From contig CAMDHM010000004.1 of assembly GCA_945898195.1 (NCBI GenBank), forward strand, positions 1 to 64,000: a stretch of 64,000 nucleotides of DNA, given 5' to 3'. The DNA comes from Pseudobacteriovorax antillogorgiicola (lineage in GTDB: Bacteria > Bdellovibrionota_B > Oligoflexia > Oligoflexales > RGVZ01). The notes under the pieces are model-generated. The model had not been told where the DNA came from. It saw nothing but the letters and a program-made list of their open reading frames with translations, and did not search any database. Below, in pieces: positions 49,322-59,230 of this stretch (position 1 is its first letter; every line of letters begins with the position of its first letter). Both the position numbers and the translations under genes were made by a program.

Positions 49322-50734
49322 ATGACCAGCGCTCAAGGTTCACAGCTGATGGCTGCTCTGCGAAATATTGTAGGAGATTGCAATGTCGTGACCGAGCCAA
49401 AAGAGCTGCAAGTTCTTGGCTGTGACTGGACAAAAATATTTACCGTGGACCCTTTGGCGGCAGTATTTCCAGGGTCGACGGAGGAAGTTTCCGCAGTTAT
49501 GAAATTGTGCCACGAAAATCGAGTGAGCGTTGTTCCAAGCGGAGGGCGCACGGGCCTTGCAGGTGGTGCCGTTGCTGGAAATAAAGAAGTCGTTATATCC
49601 CTAAAGAGGATGACGAAGATTGAGCCCGTTGATCGCGTTGGCCTTACCGTTCAATGTGAGGCGGGAGTCACGACACAGGCAGTTCAAGAGGCGGCATCAG
49701 CGGCAGGTCTATTTTTTGCGCTGGATTTAGCAGCAAAGGGAAGTTCCCATATTGGGGGGAATATTGCGACAAATGCCGGCGGTCTTAAGCTAATTCGTTA
49801 CGGCGGTATGCGGGAACAGGTTCTTGGCTTGGAAGTGGTATTGCCAGATGGCAGCATTCTTGACATGAATTCTCGCCTGCGCAAAAACAACACCGGATAT
49901 GATTTAAAGCAGTTGTTTATCGGATGTGAGGGGACGCTTGGAATTGTCACTCGAGCTACCCTGCGACTGATGGCAAAGCCTCGTCATGTTCAACTGTCCT
50001 GTATCGCCGTTCGTGATTTTTCAGACATCACCAAGATTCTTACGATTTCAAACATGCAGGGTGCCACCATTACGGCCTTTGAATTTTTTACGGATGTTGC
50101 CCACGGAATTGTATTGCAGCATGCGCAAGGAGCCCGAACTCCCTTTCAGCAACGGGCGCCTTTTTATGTGATTTTGGAAGTGGAAGATGCCGCTGGAGGC
50201 GTAAGCGTCATGGAGCCACTCCTTGAGAAGTTGTATGAAGAGGGTGTCTGCTTGGACGCGGTGATTGCACAGAATTCGGCGCAATTTAAAGAACTTTGGA
50301 GCCTACGTGAAAATATCACGGAGTCGTTAAGCGCTCATGGGCACGTTCGCAAAAATGATATCTCTTTACCGATTGATATGTTGGATGCCTTCATTCGAGA
50401 ACTGATGGATGAAGTGGCGAAGGCGCCAAAAGATATCGAGGTCGTTTTGTTTGGCCACATTGGGGACGGCAATTTGCATATTAATTACGTTGGGCCGCGC
50501 TCGGGTGATAAAAATAAATTTCAAGATGCGGCGCGAAAGGTTGAGGAACGCATTTTTGCTCTGCTGCCAAAATATCGGGGAAGTGTCAGTGCAGAACACG
50601 GAATTGGACTGCTTAAAAAGAAGGACCTGGGCCTCTCGCGGTCCGAAGCCGAAATCAATCTGATGCGAGGGATCAAGGACTTGCTAGATCCTGCCGGGAT
50701 TATGAATCCCGGCAAGATTTTTGACAGAAAATAA
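49322..50734 (+). CDS. FAD-linked oxidase (GlcD/D-lactate dehydrogenase-like)
   Basis: VVPSGGRTGLAGGAV, HIGGNIATNAGGLKLIRYGGMREQVLGLEVVLPDG, HIGDGNLHIN, EHGIGLLKK. Confidence 0.93.
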   Translation: MTSAQGSQLMAALRNIVGDCNVVTEPKELQVLGCDWTKIFTVDPLAAVFPGSTEEVSAVMKLCHENRVSVVPSGGRTGLAGGAVAGNKEVVISLKRMTKIEPVDRVGLTVQCEAGVTTQAVQEAASAAGLFFALDLAAKGSSHIGGNIATNAGGLKLIRYGGMREQVLGLEVVLPDGSILDMNSRLRKNNTGYDLKQLFIGCEGTLGIVTRATLRLMAKPRHVQLSCIAVRDFSDITKILTISNMQGATITAFEFFTDVAHGIVLQHAQGARTPFQQRAPFYVILEVEDAAGGVSVMEPLLEKLYEEGVCLDAVIAQNSAQFKELWSLRENITESLSAHGHVRKNDISLPIDMLDAFIRELMDEVAKAPKDIEVVLFGHIGDGNLHINYVGPRSGDKNKFQDAARKVEERIFALLPKYRGSVSAEHGIGLLKKKDLGLSRSEAEINLMRGIKDLLDPAGIMNPGKIFDRK

Positions 50735-50780
50735 GAGTAAGGCTGGGCTCTTGGTGAGGCAGACTAAAGGGCAGATTCCG

Positions 50781-52544
50781 TTAGCCCTGGAGTTCTTTTT
50801 CAATTCTATCGAGCTCACCAATCATGGCTGTTGGCATGCGTGATCCATAGTGAGCAAAATAATCACGAATGGCACCAACTTCGTGTTGCCAGGCTTTCTT
50901 GTCGACGTGAAGAAGCTCGTGCATGGCTCCAGGCGCCAAGGAAAGGCCCTGCGTATCGATAGCATTTTCCGTTGGCAAATAGCCGATGGCGGTGCGAGTG
51001 GCATTGCCCTTGTCGACCCCTTTGGCGCGGTCAATGACCCAGCGGATCACGCGCAAATTATCACCAAATCCGGGCCAGAGAAACGCCCCGTCTTTATCTT
51101 GGCGGAACCAGTTGACGTGAAAAATTTTCGGAAGATTTTTATATTTCTCACCAAAGCTGAGCCAATGACTCCAGTAGTCGGCAAAGTTGTAACCGCAAAA
51201 TGGCTGCATCGCCATCGGATCACGGCGCACGACGCCAACTTTCCCCGTCGCTGCCGCAGTGGTTTCTGAGGCAACCGATGCGCCGGCAAATACGCCGTGT
51301 TTCCAGTCGAGGGATTGAAAGACGAGCGGAGCCAACTCACGTCGGCGACCGCCGAAGACAATGGCTGTCAGCGGAACGCCTTTAGGCTCCTCCGCCTTGG
51401 TTGTGTAGCTGGCGCACTGTTTGGCGCTGACCGTAAAGCGGGAATTTGGGTGCGCCGCTGGACCGCTGCCCGGATGGTATGCCTTACCCTCCCAATCGGT
51501 CATTCCCTCTGGTGCAGGCTTGCTTAGGCCCTCCCACCAAGGTGCCCCATCCTTTGTGACAGCAACGTTGGTGAAAATCGTGTCGTGATTGAGCATGGCA
51601 AGGGCATTTGGATTGGTGTTTTTCCCGGTACCAGGGGCGACTCCAAAAAATCCTGCCTCTGGATTGATCGCGTACAGCCTTCCGTCTTCTCCGGGATGGA
51701 TCCATGCAATGTCGTCACCGACGGTCCAGATTTTCCAGCCCTTATGAGATTCCGGGGGAATCATCATGGCAAGGTTTGTCTTCCCGCAAGCCGATGGAAA
51801 TGCGGCGGCAATGTAGTGAACCTCGCCTTCAGGATTTTCAATGCCAACAATTAACATGTGTTCTGCAAGCCAGCCCTCTTTGCGGGCCTGCCAACTGCCA
51901 AGACGCAGGGCGTGGCATTTTTTTCCGAGGAGGGCATTTCCACCGTAACCAGATCCGATGCTTTTGATCATGAGATCTTCAGGGAAATGCATGATGAAGC
52001 GTCGCTCGGGACTCAAATCGCCGGTTGAATGCAAACCGCGAACGAAGGTGCCATCTTTTTCAATTCGATCAAGGGCTGGGCGACCCATGCGGGTCATGAT
52101 GCGCATGTTGGCAACGACGTAGGCACTGTCGGTGATTTCAACGCCACACCGGGAGAGAGGAGAATCCATGGGTCCCATGCAATAGGGAACGACATACATG
52201 GTGCGTCCGCGCATGCATCCTTCGAACAGGGCGTCGACTTTTTGGTGGCCTTCTGCAACCGACATCCAGTTGTTGTTGGGTCCAACGTCTTCTTGCACTT
52301 TTGTGCAGATGAAAGTCAGATGCTCGGTACGGGCAACATCAGTTGGGTTAGAACGGTGCAGGTAGCAGCGGGGGTGGGTCTTCTCATTCAATTCCACCAT
52401 CGTGCCAGCGGCGAGCATCTCCTGAACGAGGTTTTCAAATTCGCCCTGGCTGCCGTCGCACCAATGAACCTTGTCTGGTTTGGTCAGCTTTGCAACCTGG
52501 TCGACCCACGCCTGAAGATCCCTGTTTTTTGTGTTGATCATCAT
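50781..52544 (-). CDS. pckG: Phosphoenolpyruvate carboxykinase (GTP)
   Basis: FPSACGKTNLAMM P-loop, FGGRRRELAPLV, VNWFRQDKDGAFLWPGFG. Confidence 0.96.
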   Translation of the reverse strand: MMINTKNRDLQAWVDQVAKLTKPDKVHWCDGSQGEFENLVQEMLAAGTMVELNEKTHPRCYLHRSNPTDVARTEHLTFICTKVQEDVGPNNNWMSVAEGHQKVDALFEGCMRGRTMYVVPYCMGPMDSPLSRCGVEITDSAYVVANMRIMTRMGRPALDRIEKDGTFVRGLHSTGDLSPERRFIMHFPEDLMIKSIGSGYGGNALLGKKCHALRLGSWQARKEGWLAEHMLIVGIENPEGEVHYIAAAFPSACGKTNLAMMIPPESHKGWKIWTVGDDIAWIHPGEDGRLYAINPEAGFFGVAPGTGKNTNPNALAMLNHDTIFTNVAVTKDGAPWWEGLSKPAPEGMTDWEGKAYHPGSGPAAHPNSRFTVSAKQCASYTTKAEEPKGVPLTAIVFGGRRRELAPLVFQSLDWKHGVFAGASVASETTAAATGKVGVVRRDPMAMQPFCGYNFADYWSHWLSFGEKYKNLPKIFHVNWFRQDKDGAFLWPGFGDNLRVIRWVIDRAKGVDKGNATRTAIGYLPTENAIDTQGLSLAPGAMHELLHVDKKAWQHEVGAIRDYFAHYGSRMPTAMIGELDRIEKELQG

Positions 52545-52639
52545 AAAGAAAAGCCCTTTTCCCTGATTGATTCCGGACGGTTTCCCGTTTTATGCCGGCC
52601 ACTCAAAAATGGCAAGCTGAGGTCGAACCAGGCAACCCC

Positions 52640-52667
52640 TAAAGATGTTTATTATTTAATCCGATAA
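52640..52667 (+). promoter_or_regulatory. Candidate sigma28-type promoter
   Basis: TAAAGATG-N12-TCCGATAA, about 40 bp upstream of the 52707 gene. Confidence 0.5.
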
Positions 52668-52706
52668 AAGTCGGTCAGCTGAAAAGGTACCAAAGGTTGC
52701 AAGAAT

Positions 52707-53438
52707 GTGACCAGCAGCAATGGTGATTTTATTTATAAAATATGGAATTTATTTGATTATATTAGACGCCCAATTTTTGTATTGGGACCCCTTCTTGCGT
52801 TCGTATCGATGAATTGCCGTGTTCCCCAAAAAGGCAGCAGCGACACCACCCAGGGACCAGAGGCGACGCAAAGTCCAAGCCCCTCTAGAACCGTAGGTCC
52901 CCAGGGCGACTCAAGGGTCAGCCTGATCAATGCACCCTGCGGTAACAGTCCCGACGTAGAGGTCTTTATTTCCAAGGCGCGAGCCCTGCATCTGACAAAT
53001 CTGGTGGTGAAACTCCCGGCCGCCGATTGGCGGGTGATTTCGCGCGGCAAAAATCTTTCCGTATGCGCCCTTATGGCTGCCGAAAAAATCGAGATTGCCT
53101 TTTTTCGGGTTCTGACGGGGGCTTGCGCAACTTGCATGACCGAAATTAAGCAGGATGCCAAGGATATGGCTGCTGGGATTTCTGCAGACCATACTTCGGT
53201 GCGCCTGGTTGCGGTCCATCTCGAAGCCTCGGCGGACCAGCCGGCAAGCTCGGACGGGCCTCTGCTGATTCACGTGACAGGGGAAGGCTTGGCTGCGACC
53301 TTGAGTTCGAAGGAAGATCCTAAAATTGAGCCGTGGTTTGTTGTGCATAAGTCGGGATACGGATTCTTTTCAAATACGTCCGGCTCAGCTCGTAATGCCC
53401 TGAAGGCCGATTTTAAGGCGGTTGCGGGAGTTCAATAG
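52707..53438 (+). CDS. Hypothetical lipoprotein (GTG start)
   Basis: FVLGPLLAFVSMNC lipobox-like; no family recognised. Confidence 0.6.
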   Translation: MTSSNGDFIYKIWNLFDYIRRPIFVLGPLLAFVSMNCRVPQKGSSDTTQGPEATQSPSPSRTVGPQGDSRVSLINAPCGNSPDVEVFISKARALHLTNLVVKLPAADWRVISRGKNLSVCALMAAEKIEIAFFRVLTGACATCMTEIKQDAKDMAAGISADHTSVRLVAVHLEASADQPASSDGPLLIHVTGEGLAATLSSKEDPKIEPWFVVHKSGYGFFSNTSGSARNALKADFKAVAGVQ

Positions 53439-53587
53439 ACCTGCCGTAAGTTCCCAAATCTAAAAGACTTTAGGTCAACTCATTAAAATTTATTAAAGCG
53501 CCGTCACTGCGCCTCCGAGAACTCAATCGTAGCGGCCGGCCCATGCAGTGGCCCGAAGTCCAGGTTTGTTATAGAGGAATTAAAGCC

Positions 53588-55771
53588 ATGAAATACAATG
53601 AGCGTTTTATCGCGTCGTCCCGAATGACTAGTGTCGCAAGGCTTATGGCATTGGCCGTCGCGATGGTGCCCGCCGGATGTTCAAACGAAGCGAAATTTGC
53701 CAATGGCAACCGCCTTTCCACCAATGGAGCCGACGCAACGGCAGGCGTGGGAGTCGAACAAGCTGCTGGATTTGGTGATCAAACTCAATCGCAAATAGAT
53801 GAACTAGCCGGCGGCTCTTGGGAGCCTCTGGCATTCACGCGGACGCTGCAGATCGTGGATCGTCAAAATGTTGTGGCTGATATTCGCCCGGCCTTTGGTC
53901 AGGTTGATGAAAACATTCAAATGAAGGTTCGCCCTGAATCCCGTGCGGAATTCCGCCAGGCGGTGCGCAACGATATTACCAACACGTTCCGTCAGGGTCA
54001 TGATGGTATGGTTAGAACGGAAACTTTTGCTGTGAGTCGTGCCGGACTACTCGACATTTTGGTTGTGGTGGATAATTCAACCTCGATGGAAGAAGAGCAG
54101 CAAAACCTTGCGCAAAAACTAGATGCGTTGACTAGCTCAGTGGATGACACCAACTGGCAAATTGGCGTGATCAACATGTCAAGCCCATGCCTGCGACTTG
54201 GGCGCGTCATCAAACGTAACGACGCCGATCGCAATGCCGCATTCCTGCAAGCGGCTAACGTGGGAATGAACAATAATGTCATTGAGAAGGGATATCCCAT
54301 GGCCATTCGTGCCCTCAAGGGTGAATGCAATGGCCGCTATAACCCCTGGATCCGTGAAGGCTCCACCGTTGCCGTCATGATTGTGACGGACGAGGACAAC
54401 TGCGGGAGCAATAATGGTTCTCATTCTTGTGATTTCGACTATGGAAAAAACGCAACCGAGATGTCGCAGTTTCTGAATACGATTCGACCAGCTGGAAAGG
54501 CTAAATTGTTTGGCATCCACTGGATTCCAAACGACCATAGCTGCAAAACTGCGCTAGGCGAAGCCTGGAAGTATCAAGAGGGCATCACGGCGACGGGCGG
54601 TTATGCCGGCTCTATTTGCGATGCCGATTATACCCAAACGCTGCAGCAAATTTCGCAAAATGTTCGCAAGTCCGTCGTAAAAGAATTTGTTCTGTCCGAT
54701 AACCCAGACATGCGCGTTGTAGAGATTGCGGTGGATGGGCAAACTCTTGGATCCGGTTATACGGTGAATGGTAAGAAGGTGGTCTTGGATGCACCATCTT
54801 CAGACGGAAAGAATATGCTTGTTGTTACCTATTCATCGGGTGGCGTTGCCAAATTTGATTCTGTAACTCTGACAAAATTTCCTGATGATGGTACCACTGC
54901 GGTGTCCGTGGATGGTGCCTCGCTTGACCCATCAGCATGGACCTTCGACCCGGCAACGAGAGTCCTGCATTTTGTAACACAGCCCGCCGAAAATGCCGCG
55001 ATTGTCGTTACCTACAAAGAAAAAACCGTTTGGCGCAATCGTTTCAGTTTGGGGCGCGCAGACGTGGTCCCAGCAACGGTTTCCGTATCGACCAACGGTG
55101 TTGTGGGTGGCGGATGGACCTTTGACGTGCTGGCCGGGACGGTTATTTTCTCGAACCCGCCGTCCGAGGGGGCAACGATTGCCGTCGTATTCCGCGTAAA
55201 TTCTGATTACACGACGATCTATCCTGTTTCGGTGTCCCAAGCGGACAAGGTTCTTACAGTTACAGCAGTGGATGTGGCAACGGGATTGAATGTGCCCGTC
55301 GTGTTTAATGGCACAACCGTTCTGTTTAGCGCCTCAGAAGTCCAGCCCGGACGAACCATTCGTGTGACGTATGATTATGGAGAGGCCAACCAACAACAAA
55401 CCTGGGAACTGGCTTTCACTCCAGAGGAGAAGACCTTTACAATGGTTGCGGACCCAGTCGGCGCCTGTACCAGCGACGTTCGTATTGAAGGAAAAACGCT
55501 GCACTTTACGTGTGCGCCCGGTGACCAGGCTACATTGCACATTGAATATAAAACGATCACGGCGCGCCACGCTTCCTTTGACGTCTCATTGGAGACTGGA
55601 GTGGACGACAGTAAAATCAGGCTTCAATCGGTGGTGGTGAAAGTCGATGGGGTCGATACTCAGGACTACCAGCTAGCCGCAGGAAAGCTAACTTTTGGGC
55701 CGGCAACGGTTGCCCTGGCAAAGGGCGACGCGATAATCACGGCGACTGGTGTCAAACGCAAAAAGCCTTGA
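53588..55771 (+). CDS. Surface lipoprotein with von Willebrand A-like domain and repeated beta-sandwich-like modules
   Basis: VPAGC lipobox; VVVDNSTSM MIDAS-like; repeated VSVDG..L....WTFD..T..L.F...P...A.I.VTY units. Confidence 0.75.
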   Translation: MKYNERFIASSRMTSVARLMALAVAMVPAGCSNEAKFANGNRLSTNGADATAGVGVEQAAGFGDQTQSQIDELAGGSWEPLAFTRTLQIVDRQNVVADIRPAFGQVDENIQMKVRPESRAEFRQAVRNDITNTFRQGHDGMVRTETFAVSRAGLLDILVVVDNSTSMEEEQQNLAQKLDALTSSVDDTNWQIGVINMSSPCLRLGRVIKRNDADRNAAFLQAANVGMNNNVIEKGYPMAIRALKGECNGRYNPWIREGSTVAVMIVTDEDNCGSNNGSHSCDFDYGKNATEMSQFLNTIRPAGKAKLFGIHWIPNDHSCKTALGEAWKYQEGITATGGYAGSICDADYTQTLQQISQNVRKSVVKEFVLSDNPDMRVVEIAVDGQTLGSGYTVNGKKVVLDAPSSDGKNMLVVTYSSGGVAKFDSVTLTKFPDDGTTAVSVDGASLDPSAWTFDPATRVLHFVTQPAENAAIVVTYKEKTVWRNRFSLGRADVVPATVSVSTNGVVGGGWTFDVLAGTVIFSNPPSEGATIAVVFRVNSDYTTIYPVSVSQADKVLTVTAVDVATGLNVPVVFNGTTVLFSASEVQPGRTIRVTYDYGEANQQQTWELAFTPEEKTFTMVADPVGACTSDVRIEGKTLHFTCAPGDQATLHIEYKTITARHASFDVSLETGVDDSKIRLQSVVVKVDGVDTQDYQLAAGKLTFGPATVALAKGDAIITATGVKRKKP

Positions 55772-55844
55772 AAAACTGTCGCAAATCGCCCGCCCAATAA
55801 GTATCATCAAGTGATTGAATACTCATTTTGGCGGGTCAAGTTCC

Positions 55845-56867
55845 ATGAACCTGAAGAAAATATTAACCACGCTTCTGAAATTTGGATTAGTTGGTGTCTT
55901 GATTTGGTGGATGATCGGTAGCGGCAGGTTAAATACATCTAGCCTTTCAATTTTTTATGAGAACACAAATTTTCTGATAGTGTCTTTGCTGTTTTGGGTC
56001 GGCGTTCCCGTTGGGCTTGGGTCCCTTCGGTGGCACATGCTGCTTCGTGGAGCAAAGGTTCATGTGGCCTACCTTCGTGCCCTGCAACTGCAACTCGTCG
56101 GACTTTTTTTTAACACGGCAATGCCCGGCGCCGTCAGTGGTGATCTGGTTAAGGCAGTCTACGTCGTTCGGGATCAGCGCGGGCAAAAAAGAACGGCTGC
56201 TGCCATTGCAATCATCCTTGATCGCGTTGTGGGGCTGATGGGATTATTCACGATTGCGGGAATTGGCAGTGTTTTTTTTCTTCAAAGCCTTAGCACAAAC
56301 CCCGTGTTGTTACCGATGGCGTATCTAGTTTTTCTTTGTGGCCTCGGTATGATCGTTTTTCTAGCGATTGTTTTTTATCCTCATAAACCTGGGCAGGATC
56401 CATTTGAGCGGATTCTGACAAAAAAACCATGGCTGATTCATTATCTTTTTGCTGCGGCGCTAAAAGTCTATCGGGCTCTGCGTTCGTACCGCGACCACCC
56501 GCGAGACCTATTCGCCGCATGGGGGGTCTCCGTTTTGATTCAAGGCCTCGGTATTTCCTATTACTGGTATACAACCGTCCAGCTCACGGGGCAGATTCCG
56601 CCTTTTTTTGAGTTTGTCATTGTATTGCCTTTTGGAATGATCGCCACTGTTCTTCCGATCGCCCCCGGCGGACTTGGGGTTGGACATCTTGCCTTCGACA
56701 AGCTTTTTTCGGTGATTGGGCTAAATGGCGGTGCTAACGTTTTTAACGTCATTGCCTTAGGGCAGTTGGCTCTGAATCTGACCGGCATTGTGCCCTATCT
56801 TTTAATGAGAAGAAAAGGCGAACCCATGGCAACCTCAGTAGAAGAAATGCGGCATGCCATTTCTTAA
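55845..56867 (+). CDS. Lysylphosphatidylglycerol synthase TM/UPF0104-family flippase-like membrane protein
   Basis: Polytopic; NTAMPGAVSGDLVKAVYVVR, LDRVVGL, PIAPGGLGVGHLAF. Confidence 0.85.
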   Translation: MNLKKILTTLLKFGLVGVLIWWMIGSGRLNTSSLSIFYENTNFLIVSLLFWVGVPVGLGSLRWHMLLRGAKVHVAYLRALQLQLVGLFFNTAMPGAVSGDLVKAVYVVRDQRGQKRTAAAIAIILDRVVGLMGLFTIAGIGSVFFLQSLSTNPVLLPMAYLVFLCGLGMIVFLAIVFYPHKPGQDPFERILTKKPWLIHYLFAAALKVYRALRSYRDHPRDLFAAWGVSVLIQGLGISYYWYTTVQLTGQIPPFFEFVIVLPFGMIATVLPIAPGGLGVGHLAFDKLFSVIGLNGGANVFNVIALGQLALNLTGIVPYLLMRRKGEPMATSVEEMRHAIS

Positions 56868-57654
56868 GCGCCCTGGAGCTACGATTTATTATGACGTTAT
56901 CGCTGCAGTTGATGGTGCCAGCGAGGCGTCGTTCGTTACACTAATCAATGGCCACACGCGAACCACGTCTGATTTCAGGATGATGGCTAAATTTTTTGGT
57001 GAGCATGGGTTCACGGTTATTTTGATGGATAATCGCGGCGCCGGTCGCACCGTCGTTGAAAATGACTTTAATTTGGACGATATTGCCTTGGACGTGGTTT
57101 CCGTTTGGGATCATCTCAAGATTGATCGTTCTCACCTTCTTGGCATATCAATGGGGGGAATGATCGCCCAATGGGTAGCCATCCATTATTTGGAGCGCGT
57201 TCAGCGATTAGTGTTAGTGTCGACGTGCCCCAACCGGACTTTTATTCGCGATGATGGCAGTTACGCATGGTCGGATAACGAAAAGCAGATTGTCGAGAAA
57301 TTGACAGGCTATTTTTCGGCAGGTTTTTTGGCAGGAAATCGCCTGCTGGTCGAAGCCATGGCAAAACAAATGGCAAAGTCTGCGCGCGACGGGGCTTTCC
57401 TGCAAAATTCAAGTCGCCAGATGCAAGCCCTCGAGGACTTTAACGCGATGCCACTGTTATCGCGAATAATAGCCAAGACATTGATCCTTCATGGTTCAGA
57501 AGACGGCATCGTCCGCCCAGAGGCGGCGAGTCTCTTGGCGCAGGAAATTACAGGTTCTACTTTAAAAATTTTCCTGGGAGCAGGACACCTTCTGCTGGCG
57601 GAACGTCCAAAGGAACTCTATGGCGTGAGCCTAGATTATTTTGAAGGGCGATAG
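56854..57654 (+). CDS. Alpha/beta hydrolase
   Basis: LINGHTRTTSDF, MDNRGAGRT, LLGISMGGMIAQ nucleophile elbow, GSEDGIV, GAGHLLL. Confidence 0.88.
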   Translation: MPFLKRPGATIYYDVIAAVDGASEASFVTLINGHTRTTSDFRMMAKFFGEHGFTVILMDNRGAGRTVVENDFNLDDIALDVVSVWDHLKIDRSHLLGISMGGMIAQWVAIHYLERVQRLVLVSTCPNRTFIRDDGSYAWSDNEKQIVEKLTGYFSAGFLAGNRLLVEAMAKQMAKSARDGAFLQNSSRQMQALEDFNAMPLLSRIIAKTLILHGSEDGIVRPEAASLLAQEITGSTLKIFLGAGHLLLAERPKELYGVSLDYFEGR

Positions 57655-57659
57655 CGACT

Positions 57660-58274
57660 TTAAAAAGCCTTGGTTGGTGTCGCAGTAATGCCAGCCAGAA
57701 GCCGAATCTCCGCCTCACCCAGCTCGACCTCTGCCGCCACCATGGAAATGCTTAAACCTCTCGTAAGGAGGCTACGTGCATCAGTATATTTCTTCTCTCG
57801 TATCTCGCTGAGCACTTCCTCAAAGGGAACTTTTGCATCGAGGGCTTTGCACATCATCTCGGCTCGGGCGAGGAGTTTCCGGAGAACATTGCGCTCGGAC
57901 TCCACCTTACGTAGAAGGGCCTGAATCTGTTCCTGTCGAGAGGCAAGTTCTGCAAGTGGCGCGTCTAATGTTCCGCCAAAACCAGCGAGCACTTTTTCAA
58001 CTTCACCGCGAATCACACCACCACTCCCCTTTACCTCTTGCTCGGCCTCAAGTGCCATGCGGCTCACCCGATCGCTTGCCTCGCGAACCCGCATCTGACC
58101 CTCCGCGATCTCACGACGAGCGCCAGTTCGTAGATCCTCAATCATCCGCCGCTCTTCAGCCAACTCCGAGACAATATCTGCCTCTATTGTCCGGCGTTTC
58201 GTGAATTGCCAGAAAGCATAAATAAGGCCCGCGTCAACAAGCAGCAGGATTCCAATCAGGATTGTCTGTAACAT
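57660..58274 (-). CDS. Membrane-anchored coiled-coil protein of the flagellar regulatory block, DUF2802-like tail
   Basis: N-terminal TM; coiled coil; tail DARSLLTRGLSISMVAAEVELGEAEIRLLAGI. Confidence 0.55.
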   Translation of the reverse strand: MLQTILIGILLLVDAGLIYAFWQFTKRRTIEADIVSELAEERRMIEDLRTGARREIAEGQMRVREASDRVSRMALEAEQEVKGSGGVIRGEVEKVLAGFGGTLDAPLAELASRQEQIQALLRKVESERNVLRKLLARAEMMCKALDAKVPFEEVLSEIREKKYTDARSLLTRGLSISMVAAEVELGEAEIRLLAGITATPTKAF

Positions 58275-58315
58275 AGGTTCCTTCCCTTCTGCCTAGGATG
58301 CTGGGATCGAAGAAA

Positions 58316-58789
58316 TCACCCTTCTTCGAGATACCGGCGAAGCACCTGCTCATCGCACGCATCTAAATTGACCGTCTGGGCCACAATATGTTTTTTGCGA
58401 CCGCGTTTGCCGATATCTTCGACCTTCACGACCTTGGCTAAAATACGAAACTTATTGGGGGTATCAATCCGGCGGTACTCCACCACCTGCTGCTTCCTTG
58501 ACCAATAGTCGGGCAAGGTAATTTCAATCTTCAGGATGATGCCTTCTTTGTAGTCCACGGGAGCCTGAAATTCAATTCCGTGGGGACTAATGAAGAGCGA
58601 TTGAATGTCATGACTGTGGCTCGGATCAGACTTTAGGCTGAACGGCTGAACCGAGATCGGAACCTTCTTGTTTGAGCGTGGAAAGCTACGAATAAACTTT
58701 TCGCTAAATGAAACCACCTCGGCCCGAGGCGGCCCATTCAAAATATTTTCTTCGGTAGATTCGTTCTGGCCATCAATTACATCTGACAT
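58316..58789 (-). CDS. PilZ-like domain protein
   Basis: Beta-rich; DISPHGIEF-like (LFISPHGIEFQAP) and LPDYW...VEYRRIDTPNKFRILAKVVKVEDIGKRGRKKHIVAQ. Confidence 0.55.
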   Translation of the reverse strand: MSDVIDGQNESTEENILNGPPRAEVVSFSEKFIRSFPRSNKKVPISVQPFSLKSDPSHSHDIQSLFISPHGIEFQAPVDYKEGIILKIEITLPDYWSRKQQVVEYRRIDTPNKFRILAKVVKVEDIGKRGRKKHIVAQTVNLDACDEQVLRRYLEEG

Positions 58790-58801
58790 GCGAGTCCTCC
58801 G

Positions 58802-59212
58802 TTATCCGGCCTTTTTGACGCCATGGGTGGCATATACTTTTAATAACTTGTCCTGCAGGGTTAGTGCAGTAAACGGCTTGATGACATAATTAGAAACGCC
58901 ACTTTTAACGGCCGCCATGATGTTTTCCTGCTCTGCCTCGGCGGTAACCATCAAGAAGGGCATTTTTTTGAGCTTTTCATCGGCCCTAACGGCTTGGAGA
59001 AGCTCAAGGCCGGTCATGTTGGGCATGTTCCAATCGGAGATGACAAATTCAATTGCCGAATCTTTTTGCAACATATCCAGCGCTTGTTTCCCATCTTCGG
59101 CTTCAATCATGTTGGTGTAGCCGAGCTGCTTCATTAATGTTTTTGTGATCCGACGCATCGTAATAAAATCGTCGACCACGAGAATTTTCATGTCTGGGCT
59201 GCCGAGTGCCAT
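58802..59212 (-). CDS. CheY-type single-domain response regulator
   Basis: VVDDFITMRRITK, ISDWNMPNMTGLELL, VTAEAEQENI, NYVIKPFT. Confidence 0.94.
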   Translation of the reverse strand: MALGSPDMKILVVDDFITMRRITKTLMKQLGYTNMIEAEDGKQALDMLQKDSAIEFVISDWNMPNMTGLELLQAVRADEKLKKMPFLMVTAEAEQENIMAAVKSGVSNYVIKPFTALTLQDKLLKVYATHGVKKAG

Positions 59213-59230
59213 ATTGAACCTTTCTTCAGC

